The position numbers and the translations under genes are program-made. The notes under the pieces are model-generated. The model saw only the letters and a program-made list of their open reading frames with translations, was not told where the DNA came from and made no database searches. From Craspedostauros australis (lineage: Eukaryota > Bacillariophyta > Bacillariophyceae > Mastogloiales > Achnanthaceae), in contig JAMXDE010000007.1 of the NCBI GenBank assembly GCA_026770025.1, positions 806,001-870,000 of the forward strand: a stretch of DNA of 64,000 bases. Direction: 5' to 3'. Numbering within the stretch: position 1 is the first letter of the stretch; each line of letters starts with the position of its first letter. This document shows, piece after piece, positions 32,120 to 42,982 of the stretch.

Positions 32120-33770
32120 ATGGTGGCCGCAAGCGCCATTCCAGAGAGGTGAGATATTTGCAGAAGCGCCTTTTTTTTCGTGTTTGATGATCCGCCTCCT
32201 CCTGTTGCTGTTATTTCAACTGCTGCCATACCCTGCACATGTTGAGAGTAACATCTCGCGTTGGCGTGTTTCGTGGAGGTGCAAGTGCAAGCGAGAGGAG
32301 GATTGTGGCTGTTACGGATGCTCTGGTGATGTCGGAGCAAACACGGAAGCACATCAGCGATGAAGAAGAAATCGAGCCCCGTTTTCCGCCTTCGCTCACA
32401 CGCTTGACGTTGCACCCTCCCATGCGCTCCCACACATGAAACAACAACGGCAACGGCAACAACAATACAGGGTACCTCTGGGATTCGTTTGCGGCTACCC
32501 CGTCGGCAACGGCGGTGAGCTCTACGGTGGGAGCATGTTCATCAAGTCCGCAGCATCAGATACGCTGCAGGGCAAGGCAATACAATCCGTCAATGAACGT
32601 TGGGGGCAAGGCAAGTGGACGGGTACAGAGACCATCGGTAAGTCCTCCCATGCAATCCCATCCACACAGTCGTCTGCTGCCTGGTTGTCTGTTCTTGTTC
32701 TCGTTCTTGTTTTGGTTGTGTTTCTTGGCGAGGAGCAAAACCAGAAGCCTGGCGTCTGCTTGTCTGGCTGTCCGGTTGTGGGCAATCCGAGAGGAACTGA
32801 CGCTCGCACCGTGCACCTGACATGTCGGCTTCTCTTCTTGGAGCCTCCGTCGTGCGCACCTTGCACGTTCCGTATCCATTGGTCGTGATGTCCCATCTCG
32901 ATCCCACCAAAGATTTCTGCCTGCCATGTCCTGTTTGCGAGTTCCCGTATCGCCCGCTTCCAAACATTTTCCTGGTTCGTTGGTGCTCGCTCCTCTCACG
33001 AGAACTGTGACGAGGCCCTCGTCCCATTCTCATTGCGCCGTGCTCCATGCGTGATACGAACTCATTCAGCTCGCATGGCTTCACTTACGAGCTACGAACT
33101 CACCCACACCCACCTGCTCTGATTCCAACCACACCCTTGACTAAAACCGAACTTAAACCAAACGAAACCAATTGCAAATGCAAATGCAGGTATCGCGGTA
33201 TGCAAAAAGAAGTACAATCCATTCAACTTCTATGTCGACATCGACGACGATGGCCGTAAGATTGTGAGAGTCGAACGAATGTTTGGATGCCATTGCCACT
33301 CAAGTATACGGCGGAGGGTCATAGAACTGAATGGCCTGCGGACTGGATGGGAGCCCTTTGGGCAGTGGTCGATGCGGAAAGCGCAGGAGCTTGCGAGGAA
33401 AGAGACAGAACGGCTCAACAGTAATAACCATGTCGTCGCGGATTCCAGCGACAGCGACAGTGATCACGACGGCCACGATGCAGCCACTGGCGATGGGGTC
33501 GATAGCCTATCCGACAGTGTCAACGATTCGCGCCAAACCGCCACCAGCAAACAGGCCGGCGGCGACGGTGACGGTGACGACGCTGATGGACACTCAACAC
33601 CAGCGTACAGCTCGTCGGAGGAGAGCGTCAGCAACGAGGTGTCACTCTCGTCAGACGATGAACTGAGGAACATATGCAGCCATGGCAAATGCGCGTGGAA
33701 GAGGAGGGCCAAGTATGACAACATACACCAGGAGGTTCTCGGCTTCGATTCGTCCGGCGAGGATTTCTAG
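32120..33770 (+). CDS. Three-exon protein of unknown function with acidic Ser/Asp-rich tail
   Basis: Exons 32120-32148, 32471-32637 and 33190-33770. Donors GTGAGA and GTAAGT, acceptors ATACAG and TGCAG; the phases (2, then 1) match and give 258 residues. The first 120 residues look globular: RVPLGFVCGYPVGNGGELYGG, then FIKSAASDTLQGKAIQSVNE, GTETIGIAVCKKKYNPFNFY and VDIDDDGRKIVRVERMFGCH, followed by WEPFGQWSMRKAQELARKE. The second half is disordered and acidic (SDSDSDHDGHD, SSSEESVSNEVSLSSDDEL), ending with a short basic Cys segment (CSHGKCAWKRRAK). I do not recognise the family. The start is uncertain because the same frame continues upstream beyond one TGA (see the upstream ORF); the first exon contributes only nine codons plus two bases under this model. 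Confidence 0.6.
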
Positions 33771-35020
33771 AACATGGCGCATGGATGCGTCGTCATCCGT
33801 ACCTGCCGTCTCCCCTCTCAACCAACGCCCATACGCCCATCGTCGTCAGAGCGAATGCAGCAGCATCGCATCCAGCAACCTCAATCCGTCCTCTTGCGTA
33901 CCCACGGCACTGCTTTGAACAGGGCAGTACTGAGCAAGAGATTCGAATGAAACGAGGTGGTTCCGAATTGGCACAATGCCCACAAAATCACGCCGATTTC
34001 TTGAATGACCTGGAAGCTGTGCCACGTTCCCTGCGAGGGGATCTCCTGGACAGCTTGCGGCGACAAAAGAACATCATCTTGGCAATGTGAAAAGCAGCAA
34101 CACAACGTGGCCGGAACCTGGTGGGTGTGAGTGGTTGACGCGACTGCCAAAGAATGATGGTGAAGTACGATACCGCACCCGGGATTGTGTCATGCGAGCG
34201 GCAGGAGCATCAGCGTCAGCGAGGCCTGCTGAATTTTGGATGCAGCATGCGGTGAGCCCATCATGATCACCACGCGAAACATTCGCTGCGCTCCCAAATA
34301 AGACACGCCGGATCGTTTTGACATCATTCCACAAGCTGCGGGCATGCATGCAGTAGCCAACTAGGAAGCCAGCGAATGACAAAGATCGCCATCACAAGGG
34401 GGATTGTGGTGCGACTTGAAGCAGACGGCGGACATGGATGTGGGCAGACACCACACACCCGTCTCTCTCAGACGACAAGCCCAATCATAAAAAGTAGCAC
34501 GATTATTGTGGGCGTGCCACATCCGTCGAATGGTAACGTGCGTCATCTTGTGCTGTGTTGGGTTGCGTTGGGCTGGACTGGGTTTGGTTGATGCCTGGCT
34601 TTCCCTCGATTGGTAGAATCAAGCATCGCGGAGCGCAAGCGACGGAGCGGTTTCCGTTCGAATGATTCGAGTGTTCTCCATGATCTAAACTTGTTTGGAT
34701 ACCATCGCACCGTAGCAACAGACAGACGACGAGGAGCCACACAAAGCCAAAACAAACAAAGCGAACAAGAGACAACAACAGAAAGACGGGAGATGATGTT
34801 CGGCCATGACGCCGACGTGATGAGCCGCTGCTTGCGAGTGTGCAATTGGCAGGAACATCTTGTGTCATCACATCGTGAACTAAGCTGTGGACTCTCCCTC
34901 TCCTACATGCAGGTCCACATGCAGGTCCACATGCACGTCCACACACGAGCATACAAACAAAGCAGACACTACCATCAGCAAGAAGATACAAGAAGGAAGC
35001 AAACCCTCCATTCATCAATC
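33771..35020. other. Intergenic region upstream of NAA20
   Basis: About 1.25 kb without a supported gene. A frame at 33785-34090 ends in a plausible-looking stretch (SLRGDLLDSLRRQKNIIL) but has no motif and a poor start. A 12-bp repeat lies at 34905-34940, shortly before the NAA20 start, probably in its 5' untranslated region or promoter. Confidence 0.5.
34905..34940 (+). repeat. 12-bp tandem repeat (ACATGCAGGTCC)
   Basis: Three consecutive copies, the last with one change, about 80 bases upstream of the NAA20 start codon. Confidence 0.85.
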
Positions 35021-35829
35021 ATGACGACCCTTCGACAATTCGCAATGGAGGACCTCCTGAAATTCAACAACATCAATCTGGATGTGTTGACGGAGACATA
35101 CAACATGGGCTTCTACATGTCCTACATGGCCCAATGGCCAGAATCTTTCATGGGTACGTGGGAGCGTATGTGAATCGCGATCTCGTTCACTTTGTGACAG
35201 CACAGATGTCGTTTTGGATGGATTCCATCCATACCATGCGCAACGAACACACAGCGCAACCGAAATCTTCGATATCTTTCTCATTCCCTGCTCTTGTGAA
35301 TGCGCCCTGTGGTACGATATCGTACTATGCTCACGTCGATGGGCACTCACTCCGCTTGTTCCGTGCTGCATTCGAACATGATGTGTCATGGCTTTATATT
35401 TTATTTTATTGTATTGGATTGATGTTCACAACAGTCGCTGAAGCACCCAACGGAGCGTTGATGGGATACGTGCTGGGCAAGGCCGAGGGCGACGACAAGC
35501 TTTGGCACGGACACGTGTCCGCCGTCACGGTGGCACCCACCTACCGGCGGTTGGGATTGGCCAAGACCCTGATGGACAGCTTCGAAAGCGTCTGCGTCGA
35601 CACCTACAATGCCTACTTCGTGGATCTGTTCGTGAGAGCGTCGAATGGTCTGGCGCAGAACATGTACGAGAAGTTTGGATACAGCACGTACCGCAGAGTG
35701 CTGGGATACTACGCCGGCGAATGTCCGGAAGATGCGCTGGACATGAGAAAGGCGCTGCCGAGGGATCGCGATAAGGAAAGCGTGATACCGCTGGACCATC
35801 CGGTGTATCCTGGAGATTTGGAGTGGTGA
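35021..35829 (+). CDS. NAA20: N-alpha-acetyltransferase 20, catalytic subunit of NatB
   Basis: Exons 35021-35153 and 35435-35829 (donor GTACGT, acceptor AACAG, phase 1) give 175 residues, the usual length of the family. The opening MTTLRQFAMEDLLKFNNINL and the MAQWPESFMVAEAPNG segment, which crosses the splice site, are diagnostic of NAA20. The acetyl-CoA loop of GNAT enzymes is RRLGLA (residues 82-87), preceded by HVSAVTVAPTY. LFVRASNGLAQNMYEKFGY and the C-terminal MRKALPRD follow as in other NAA20 proteins. With the auxiliary subunit NAA25 it acetylates nascent proteins that begin Met-Asp, Met-Glu, Met-Asn or Met-Gln at the ribosome (established for the family). The intron frame happens to remain partly open, but read-through would break the conserved MVAEAP junction. 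Confidence 0.96.
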
Positions 35830-37917
35830 TGCTTGTGCAAGTCTGCGTAGGTCACAAGGATTGCGCATAATATAATGTAAATGATATGGCGTTAGACTTA
35901 CGTGCGAGGATTAACGATGAATCAGAATTGAGCACCATACGCTACTCTGCGAAGATGGTTGCAGTGGAGATGGTGGTGCTAGCGATTGTGAATGTCAACC
36001 ACGATGCCATCGATGGTGACAACAACGGTCACGATCGCGACAACCTCAGTGATTCCAGAAGTCCACGATAAGAGTTGAATTCTTATCAGAGATTGTCACT
36101 GAACATTCTTCTACATCATCCAATGCTTGAGTACATACACTGGAATACGAGTAATCCCACCCACACGGCTGACAGGACGCTGCGAGACGACCCCTCTAAC
36201 CTGTGGTTGGTGCCGCACCAGTCACCCATCTGTATCATGCAGTGATGGGTGCACAAAAAGGGCTCCGCTCGCAGAGAGCCACCCATCCCCTACAGGCACG
36301 CACACCCACCCACGTACGCATATGCAAGAAATGACGTGGGTAAGCAAGTTGAGGACGAACAGATAGTTCAGCCCGAATAGCCATACTTCTCAACAATTCA
36401 CTCTCCAGTACAGTAGTCACAGCGGCGATGTATCTACCATACGAACGCATGAACGCATGTCTGCATCATCGCACGGATCCAACAGAAGCTCCCATGGCAC
36501 TCCATGGCACTCCATGGCAGACGTGGTATAAAAGCAACCAAACAATCGATCCGTGGGGAGAACATTTTCGATGAAAGAGGGGATGACACGATCGGTGCAT
36601 CCCTGACGATCGAGGATGAGGTCAGCCACAATTTGCATTCCGTCCAGACAAGGTGATGCAGATCATCGTCACTGGGCGGATGGGCGATCAGCATTCTCAT
36701 GGAGAGTTCCACGGAGCAGGCAAGCACTTTGTGGTCCCAATACAATGCGTTACCCTACCACTGCTACGAGTACTGTGCGCGCCATCCGCTCCACAGACTT
36801 CTCAATTTCGGGACACGACGTCATTGGGTACAAACGAGAACCATTCAAATGGAATGGGTTGAAGGTTGACATGATTGGAAGTGGATGACGTCGGCCTTGA
36901 CATCGGAGGAGATTGGCGTCATCCTCTTTGTGTGTAACAGCCGATCGACAGGGATGTGTTGCGTGTTTGTTGATGTGTCTCTGTTGAAGAGTGTCTTTGA
37001 AGAGTATCGTTGAAGGGTGACGAGTGATGATTGAACGAAAGATCTTGTGAGCACCGGCGATCTTTGGCGATGCATCGTGCATGCAAGAGAATGATGAAGA
37101 TGATGGAGTGCAAGTACTGTGGAGAGCTCTTTGTTGCACGTGTGTACGTGTATGTGTGCGTCTGTGTGTGCGTGGCAGGTGGTACTGCCTTGCGGATCCA
37201 TGCCGTGAAGGTGATCGAACAGAGCATCATGCGTACTTGCATCGTGCCTTCGTTGTGGTGCCTTTGTTGATCGTGCCTGCGAGTACTCTGAATGAGTCTC
37301 AGTTGATGTGGAGGCTGTTGGTATTGCGGATGATGACGATGACGATGATGTCCACGCTGGTCCAGGCAATAGAGTTTTGGTAGCGCGATGAGCTGTTGGT
37401 ACGACATGGACAGCGGTAATACACTCCAAGCCCCAGAGTACTCGCATCAGGACGCATGCGACGTTTGGTTCAATAATAGGATTGTCTATTAGTGGTACGC
37501 GTGTGCGTGCTAACCTGTTCAACTGTGGCAGCAGCAGCTTTTGGTGTGCTATATGCTGTGCCATGCTGTTGTGTTGCTGCTGTGTTGCTGTTGTGTTGCG
37601 TATGTAAGAGGACAGTGTGTCTGTATGTACAGCTGTGTGCTTCCGACAGTGATGCCTCGTTTTTGATTTGGAGCATCTTTGCGCCCGTTGTGCTGTTGCA
37701 TTTGGTGTCATGTGTATGAGTATGGATATGTATAATATTTCGGATATGTATGGATGGATTCATGTATGTGTGTCATTGTGTTTGTGTGTGTTTGTTGTGG
37801 ATTGCAATGATTTCAACGATTGCAATGGGCGCAGCGCTGATCTATCGCAGATCGGGCGAAATGGGATGCGAGAATCTGCAGAGAGCAGACAGCGATTGTG
37901 CGAATGCTCTCGACGAT
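35830..37917. other. Intergenic region (2.1 kb)
   Basis: No protein-coding gene supported; a 288-codon minus frame at 37711-36845 is His/Thr-rich and motif-free. Visible structure: three CCATGGCACT copies (36492-36520) directly followed by TATAAAAG (36527-36534), and GTTGCTGTGTTG microsatellites at 37555-37600. It is the 3' flank of both NAA20 and the cyclin gene. Confidence 0.5.
36492..36534 (+). promoter_or_regulatory. CCATGGCACT triplicate followed by a TATA-like box
   Basis: Three tandem 10-base units (CCATGGCACT, last one CCATGGCAG) stand seven bases before TATAAAAG. This resembles a core promoter pointing right, yet no protein-coding frame starts within a few hundred bases, so a non-coding transcript would be the alternative. 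Chance occurrence is possible. Confidence 0.25.
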
Positions 37918-38913
37918 TCAATGCGCGGTCTGGGAGACGGATCGTGGCGATTCGTGGTGCACGGTCTGCGATGCGCTCTTGGCGAAGTGTCCCTGCGCAC
38001 ATGCTGTGGCCGGTGACAGGTTGCTGAGGAGACGCTCGCTGCCCGGTTGTCTGGTGACGGCCTCGTAGAGTCTGATCTGGATGTCGGTGAGTCCGGACTC
38101 GGCCAGGTTGGGGATGAGGAGCGTCTGCGCCATGCCCTGCTTGAGCTCAGCGAGGACGATGGGGTCCAGGTGGATGCTCTCCAGGGAGTTCATGAGCGCC
38201 GACAGGCCAATGTGCGATGGCGGCACGGTGACGAAGTCGTAGTCGCTGACGGCCAGCTCCGTCTGGAACTTGGCGAGGTCCATGACGGCTCCGCGGATGT
38301 GCTCCGGCAGGATGTGGTACGGGATGAGGGAGGCGAGGAGCTGGCAGAATGCGACGGCCGTCGGTGGGTTGACGCGCCACTGGATGGAGTTGAGGATGAA
38401 GACCTCCATCTGCTCGACCTGCTCCGTGGTGAAGGCGCCTCTGCTGAGGCTAGCGATCAGGCGCGGTTCCATGGCCTCCGGTTCGTGGACCTTGACGGCC
38501 GTGTAGAGCGTGGTCATGGCCGCCAGCTGGAACTGGTTGCGATCCTTGAGCGCGACGTTGCGTCCGTTCTGCGTTGAGAGGAAGCGGTCGAGGTAGGACA
38601 TGGCCACTGCGACGGTTTCGCGCTTGAACTTGCAGAAGTCCACTATCTGGTAGCACCATTCGGCCATTCGGAAGCGACATTCAACGTCCACTGGGTCCGT
38701 TGGTTCGTTGTTGCTGCTGAAGCCGCTGCTGGTGTTCGTGGTGTTCGTGGTATCCATGGTATCCATGGGGTCCTGTCCCTGCATCTGCTGCGGTGCCATT
38801 GCGCTGGCATCGGTCTCCTGCTGGAACAGGTAATCGTGCGTCTTGTACGCGTTCTGTTCCTGGCGTCTCATGGCCAGGAGGGTTGCTGTGGTCTCTTCTG
38901 CTGTGGCTGGCAT
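37918..38913 (-). CDS. Cyclin, diatom-specific type
   Basis: Intronless, 331 residues, ATG at 38913. The cyclin box starts near residue 77: FRMAEWCYQIVDFCKFKRET, then VAVAMSYLDRFLS, a close match to helices 1-2 of cyclins (MREWM..V...F......A..YLDR.L), with the MRAIL-type start replaced by MAEW. QFQLAAMTTLYTAVKVHEPE is helix 3, where cyclins usually read LVGVTAMFIASKYEE. A second fold follows (EVFILNSIQWRVNPPTAVAF). The 'MAEWCYQIVDFCKF' style is that of the expanded diatom-specific cyclins, several of which respond to nutrients and light at cell-cycle entry (family knowledge). N-terminal 75 residues are Gln/Met/Thr-rich and disordered. No destruction box was identified with certainty. The CDK partner cannot be deduced. 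Confidence 0.9.
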   Translation of the reverse strand: MPATAEETTATLLAMRRQEQNAYKTHDYLFQQETDASAMAPQQMQGQDPMDTMDTTNTTNTSSGFSSNNEPTDPVDVECRFRMAEWCYQIVDFCKFKRETVAVAMSYLDRFLSTQNGRNVALKDRNQFQLAAMTTLYTAVKVHEPEAMEPRLIASLSRGAFTTEQVEQMEVFILNSIQWRVNPPTAVAFCQLLASLIPYHILPEHIRGAVMDLAKFQTELAVSDYDFVTVPPSHIGLSALMNSLESIHLDPIVLAELKQGMAQTLLIPNLAESGLTDIQIRLYEAVTRQPGSERLLSNLSPATACAQGHFAKSASQTVHHESPRSVSQTAH

Positions 38914-41900
38914 TTTGCTGGTTGCGTTTGCTGGTTGCGTAAGCTGTCTTGTTTGCTGGTCGCGGTGGAGGGTGGAGATATAGTACTAGTATAGTATATA
39001 TGTGTGCGATCTACGAATGATACGTTTGGAAGTTGAAGCACTTCGAGAAACAGCTTGTTTGCTTGCTTGGTTGTGAAGGTGTCTGTGTGTGTGCCGTGCG
39101 TTGCGCAAGATCACTGATGCTATTGGTGCGGATGGTGTGGGTGTTGCGGTTTGGGTTTTTGGTTTGGTGGTTGGGATTTTTGTGTGTGTCTGTTTGGAGT
39201 TTCTGTCCACTCCTGTCTCGTTTCTTGCTTCAGTGCTCGCTGTTTGTTGCTGTTTGTTGTTGTTTGTCGTGGTGTGTCTGCGTGTGTGTGTTTGGGCGCG
39301 GTCGCTACCGCGCAGTACTGTGTTGTGTCGTGTTGCTGTTACTGTTTTTGCTCGTGTCTTTCGGTTTCTGTCGGTGTCTTTCATTTTGATGTGCCCGCAG
39401 TTCTTGGTGCCAGATCGGCCGCTTTTCTTTCTTCTTCGCTGCAACAGCCGGGAGCAGATTCGGAGCGAGTGAGAAAGACGCAAGCAGGAACCACCACAGG
39501 CCTCCGTGGCACGACACACGCAGTCAACTCCTCTCACCAGATCAGCCACAGAAAATCCGATCAAGAGAGCTGCCCCCGGCATTGATGCCGCTCAGAAAGC
39601 CTGGTCACTGTTCGGTCAAACATCGACAGTTCTTGGCTCCCACCAAACGTACAAAGGGCGCGGAACACGATTGACGAAGAGCGACAGGTGACAGATGACG
39701 CAGGATCACTACCAGCAGCATCGCTAGCGTGGCACAGCGCTTGCGAGGCTCGTCGCACTTTCACATGCAGTACTCCGTCTACACAAATGCCACACAGTAC
39801 ACAAACACACGAGATACGACACGACAGAACAAGGCGCAACGCGATGCCAGCCAAACAGAAACGCGAACAACAACCGGCCTGGGACTTCCATCAACACGCA
39901 TGCCACCTCCGCAATCACAAAAGAACCAAGTTGCACCGAACTATTTCTGTCAGCGGTCTTTCCAACGTCCCCAACAGGATATCACACGACAAGATATGAC
40001 CGCAAGATGACATAGGCACCTCGTGTTCCACGCTTTCTCCCATAGTTGAAGCAGTGACGTTGGAACAATTACAATCGTACAATGTCAGCTGGAGGACATT
40101 CCTGGCATATCATCGGAACTCCAATGCAACCTTCTTCGCATAGTCCCAAGGCGGACAGAATTCCCCGTGGATGGCTTTGCATGTCCGCCACAACAACGCC
40201 AGCATCATCAACAACAATGCCAGCATCATCACTAACAGTTGCAACCGCACCAGCAAACACAAAACACAACGCACTTCCGATTTTCCCAACACGTGCAAAG
40301 AGACATAGCAAGGAATGTCAATTTTTGTTTTCGCGGGTGGGCGATGCTGCCATGCGCGGTTTTATGGTCGCCTTCGTCACCAATTCTGCCAACTTGCCTT
40401 GACGTCATTCGATTCCTACCAATCTCGCACGTGGGAAGCAGACCCATACCGGTATCTTTGTCCTTCGTGAATGTCGTACGAGTACAAAATAAGATGACGA
40501 ACTGGATCGCACGTCATCTCCGAATTTCTTCTGATCTGCGCCTCCCTGTCTTGTCTCACGTATTCGGTTCTCGTCCCCTTTCCAGTCCTGTCCTGTTCGT
40601 GGACGGAACAGAATGGAGGATCGCTGCGATGCGTAAACACGTTCTATCTCTTCTCGTGTGCTGCTGGAGGAAGATCTGCACTGAGTGGAGGAAGCACGAT
40701 CCACTCAACTCCATTCGTATCTTTTTCTCCATCTTTCCTTGCCTTGCCCTGAATTCCAATGAATTGCATCGCATTGTACTGCATGATCGTGCCATACATC
40801 GGGGTCCTCCATTTGCCTTCACGCTTCGCTGCTTCATTCCATTGCTCTCCAGAGAGTACTCTGATTAACTCTGCTTTGTTCGTATTTGCAGTTTCACGCT
40901 GGGATAGTACCACACAAGCCAGACATTGGGACTTTCGCACTCTCGTGGCTTCACAATGCTGTTGCTTCATTCTGTATTACAAGTGCACAGAACCAGGATC
41001 TTGGTGTTCCGCATCAAGACTAGCGATTAACTGTACATTGCATGTAGAAGTGTATGGTATGGTACGGTATGGCAGTTCGAGTAAGTGCATTCCGACAGCT
41101 ATGCCATGACTCTCAGGGATCCGATCACAAGTGACGTTTGGAGACTGACCATGGTTCCTGCAACTTGGTTTTCGGCTTCGGTGTGTGACCACGTCGTCTC
41201 CGACGTCATCCAAAAACGATGACATCGACACGCACAACGCCAACGGCACCCGAACCCCAAGGTAATCATCGAACAGATGACGTTGCCTTGCACAATTGAC
41301 ATTGTTCCACGCACGAGAGTGCTTTCCTTCACGTTCGTCACGCGGGTGCAACATGTCGTAGCTCGTGTTCTGGCGGATGTCAGAGCACCCTGACATGAAA
41401 CATCGCCGCAAAGAACTTCTCCGCACTCTTCACATGCGAATCAGCAACAAGAGCAAGACACCCAAACAAACGCATCCAACACAAGGAAGATCAACCGTTC
41501 CCAAGGTCCATACTCACACGTCTGGTGTGCGCTCAGGCAGCGACGGAGTTCCTCCCAATCCATTATGTACTGCACGATATAATGCTTCGAACGCGTGTGT
41601 ATCAGGCATTCGTAGCTGTGCATACCTGTGGTAGTACCATGCGGTACGACCTCTTCATGAAGGGCAATCGTGCGATGGTTAGAAATACTCGCCGATGCTT
41701 CTGTTCCCAACCAAACCCAACCAGAACCCAACCTTAGTTTTGGAACATGGCGCCAAGATTTGGAAAGTTCGATGAGCACATAGTGCCAGGAATCCGATGG
41801 GCACAAACGGCCGTCACCGAACAGGAGGAGAGGAAAAGACGGAGCGCAACCGCCGACTGTGGGCACAGAAGCGCCAAGAGGAAGCACGCAGACCGCACAA

Positions 41901-42982
41901 CCGGCACCAAAACATCACCATCGTCATCTCTTCGCTGAATTCTTTGTTAGCTTGAAGTCTATTTCAGTGTTCTATGAGGCTTGGATCCAACAGCACCTTC
42001 TGATCCCACAACTTCACATCATTCCAGACAATTTCAAAATCCGATTTGGCGTTCGCCCAGTAAGAATCCGCGTGCGTACCGAGACAGGCGCGAATCATCC
42101 ATCGATGACGGCGACACAAAGTCCTGGAGCGAACATCCTCAAGGTCTTGATGGTGCAAGACCAAGCTCGCGCCAAAAGATTGTACCACGCGGTCTTCGAA
42201 GTTCATTGTCCCTCGCTTGAACTTCGCCCATGTGTCTAGCTCTGGGGTCTTGAGGCTCTGATGTGCGGTGGTGGATGTCGTCGGCGTCGCCTTTTGGGTT
42301 CGCGCTGCAATGCCTTCCATGCATTCTTCTCTTCAACCGCATCGTCCGGATCGTACCGTGTGTGTCTTACGATACTTGTAGGTGTGAGGAAGCTCGGTTG
42401 GACTCCGGCATCGTCATGTTGATTCTTGCCGTTCCCTGCTCACGCCGTCCCCGGCACAGAAGGTGCGCCAGGTCGGATACGTAGATGTCACAGTTGCTGT
42501 ACAGCAAACGTGGAACGGTCTCTCAGATTCGTTGGCGGCTGCAGATGGATGTGACGTGATGTGATGTCATTTCGCTTCCAACGTGTCCATGGTTCGTGGC
42601 ATTCTTCCACGATCGCTGAGTACAACACGTCCTCATGCATGCTCCATGGTAGGTGGGTGGCCGGAGCCGATGAGTGAGATGTATGGTAGTTGTGTGGTAG
42701 AGATAGGAAAGCCCAGCGACCGAAGCCACTTCCGAAGCTTGGTTGGAACTCCTCTGCGAACGTTCCGGGATCTTTCTAGACTTGATGTGAGTGAAGGAGA
42801 TTCGCTCCTGTGGGCTTGTAGCTTTCTTGATCTTCCAATCATAATCGACTTGCACGAGCAGCACACTTTCAACTCGAGCAGGCGGATAGGGCACGACCCA
42901 GTGCAACATCGAGTCCCTGTACTCGCATGTTGCTCCTTTCGTGCCCAACACCCATCGGTGTTGAAGGTGGTGCATGTCGTTC
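38914..42982. other. Long intergenic region (4.1 kb) without a supported gene
   Basis: This runs from the cyclin start to the end of the next minus-strand gene. Numerous frames of 60-210 codons overlap on both strands with no recognisable domain. Visible structure: GTTT-rich microsatellites at 39120-39380, AGCATCATCAACAACAATGCC-type repeats cut short at 40197-40230, CGTGCCATAC near 40785, CTCCAGAGAGTACTCTG near 40847, and GTATGGTATGGTACGG near 41051. 38914-39600 should contain the cyclin promoter. Confidence 0.45.

Noticed and set aside
35134-35434. Unspliced reading through the NAA20 intron
   Set aside because: It would replace the diagnostic MVAEAP junction; splicing gives the exact family length.
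36845-37711. 288-codon minus-strand frame
   Set aside because: His/Thr/Ser repeats from microsatellite-like DNA; no domain.
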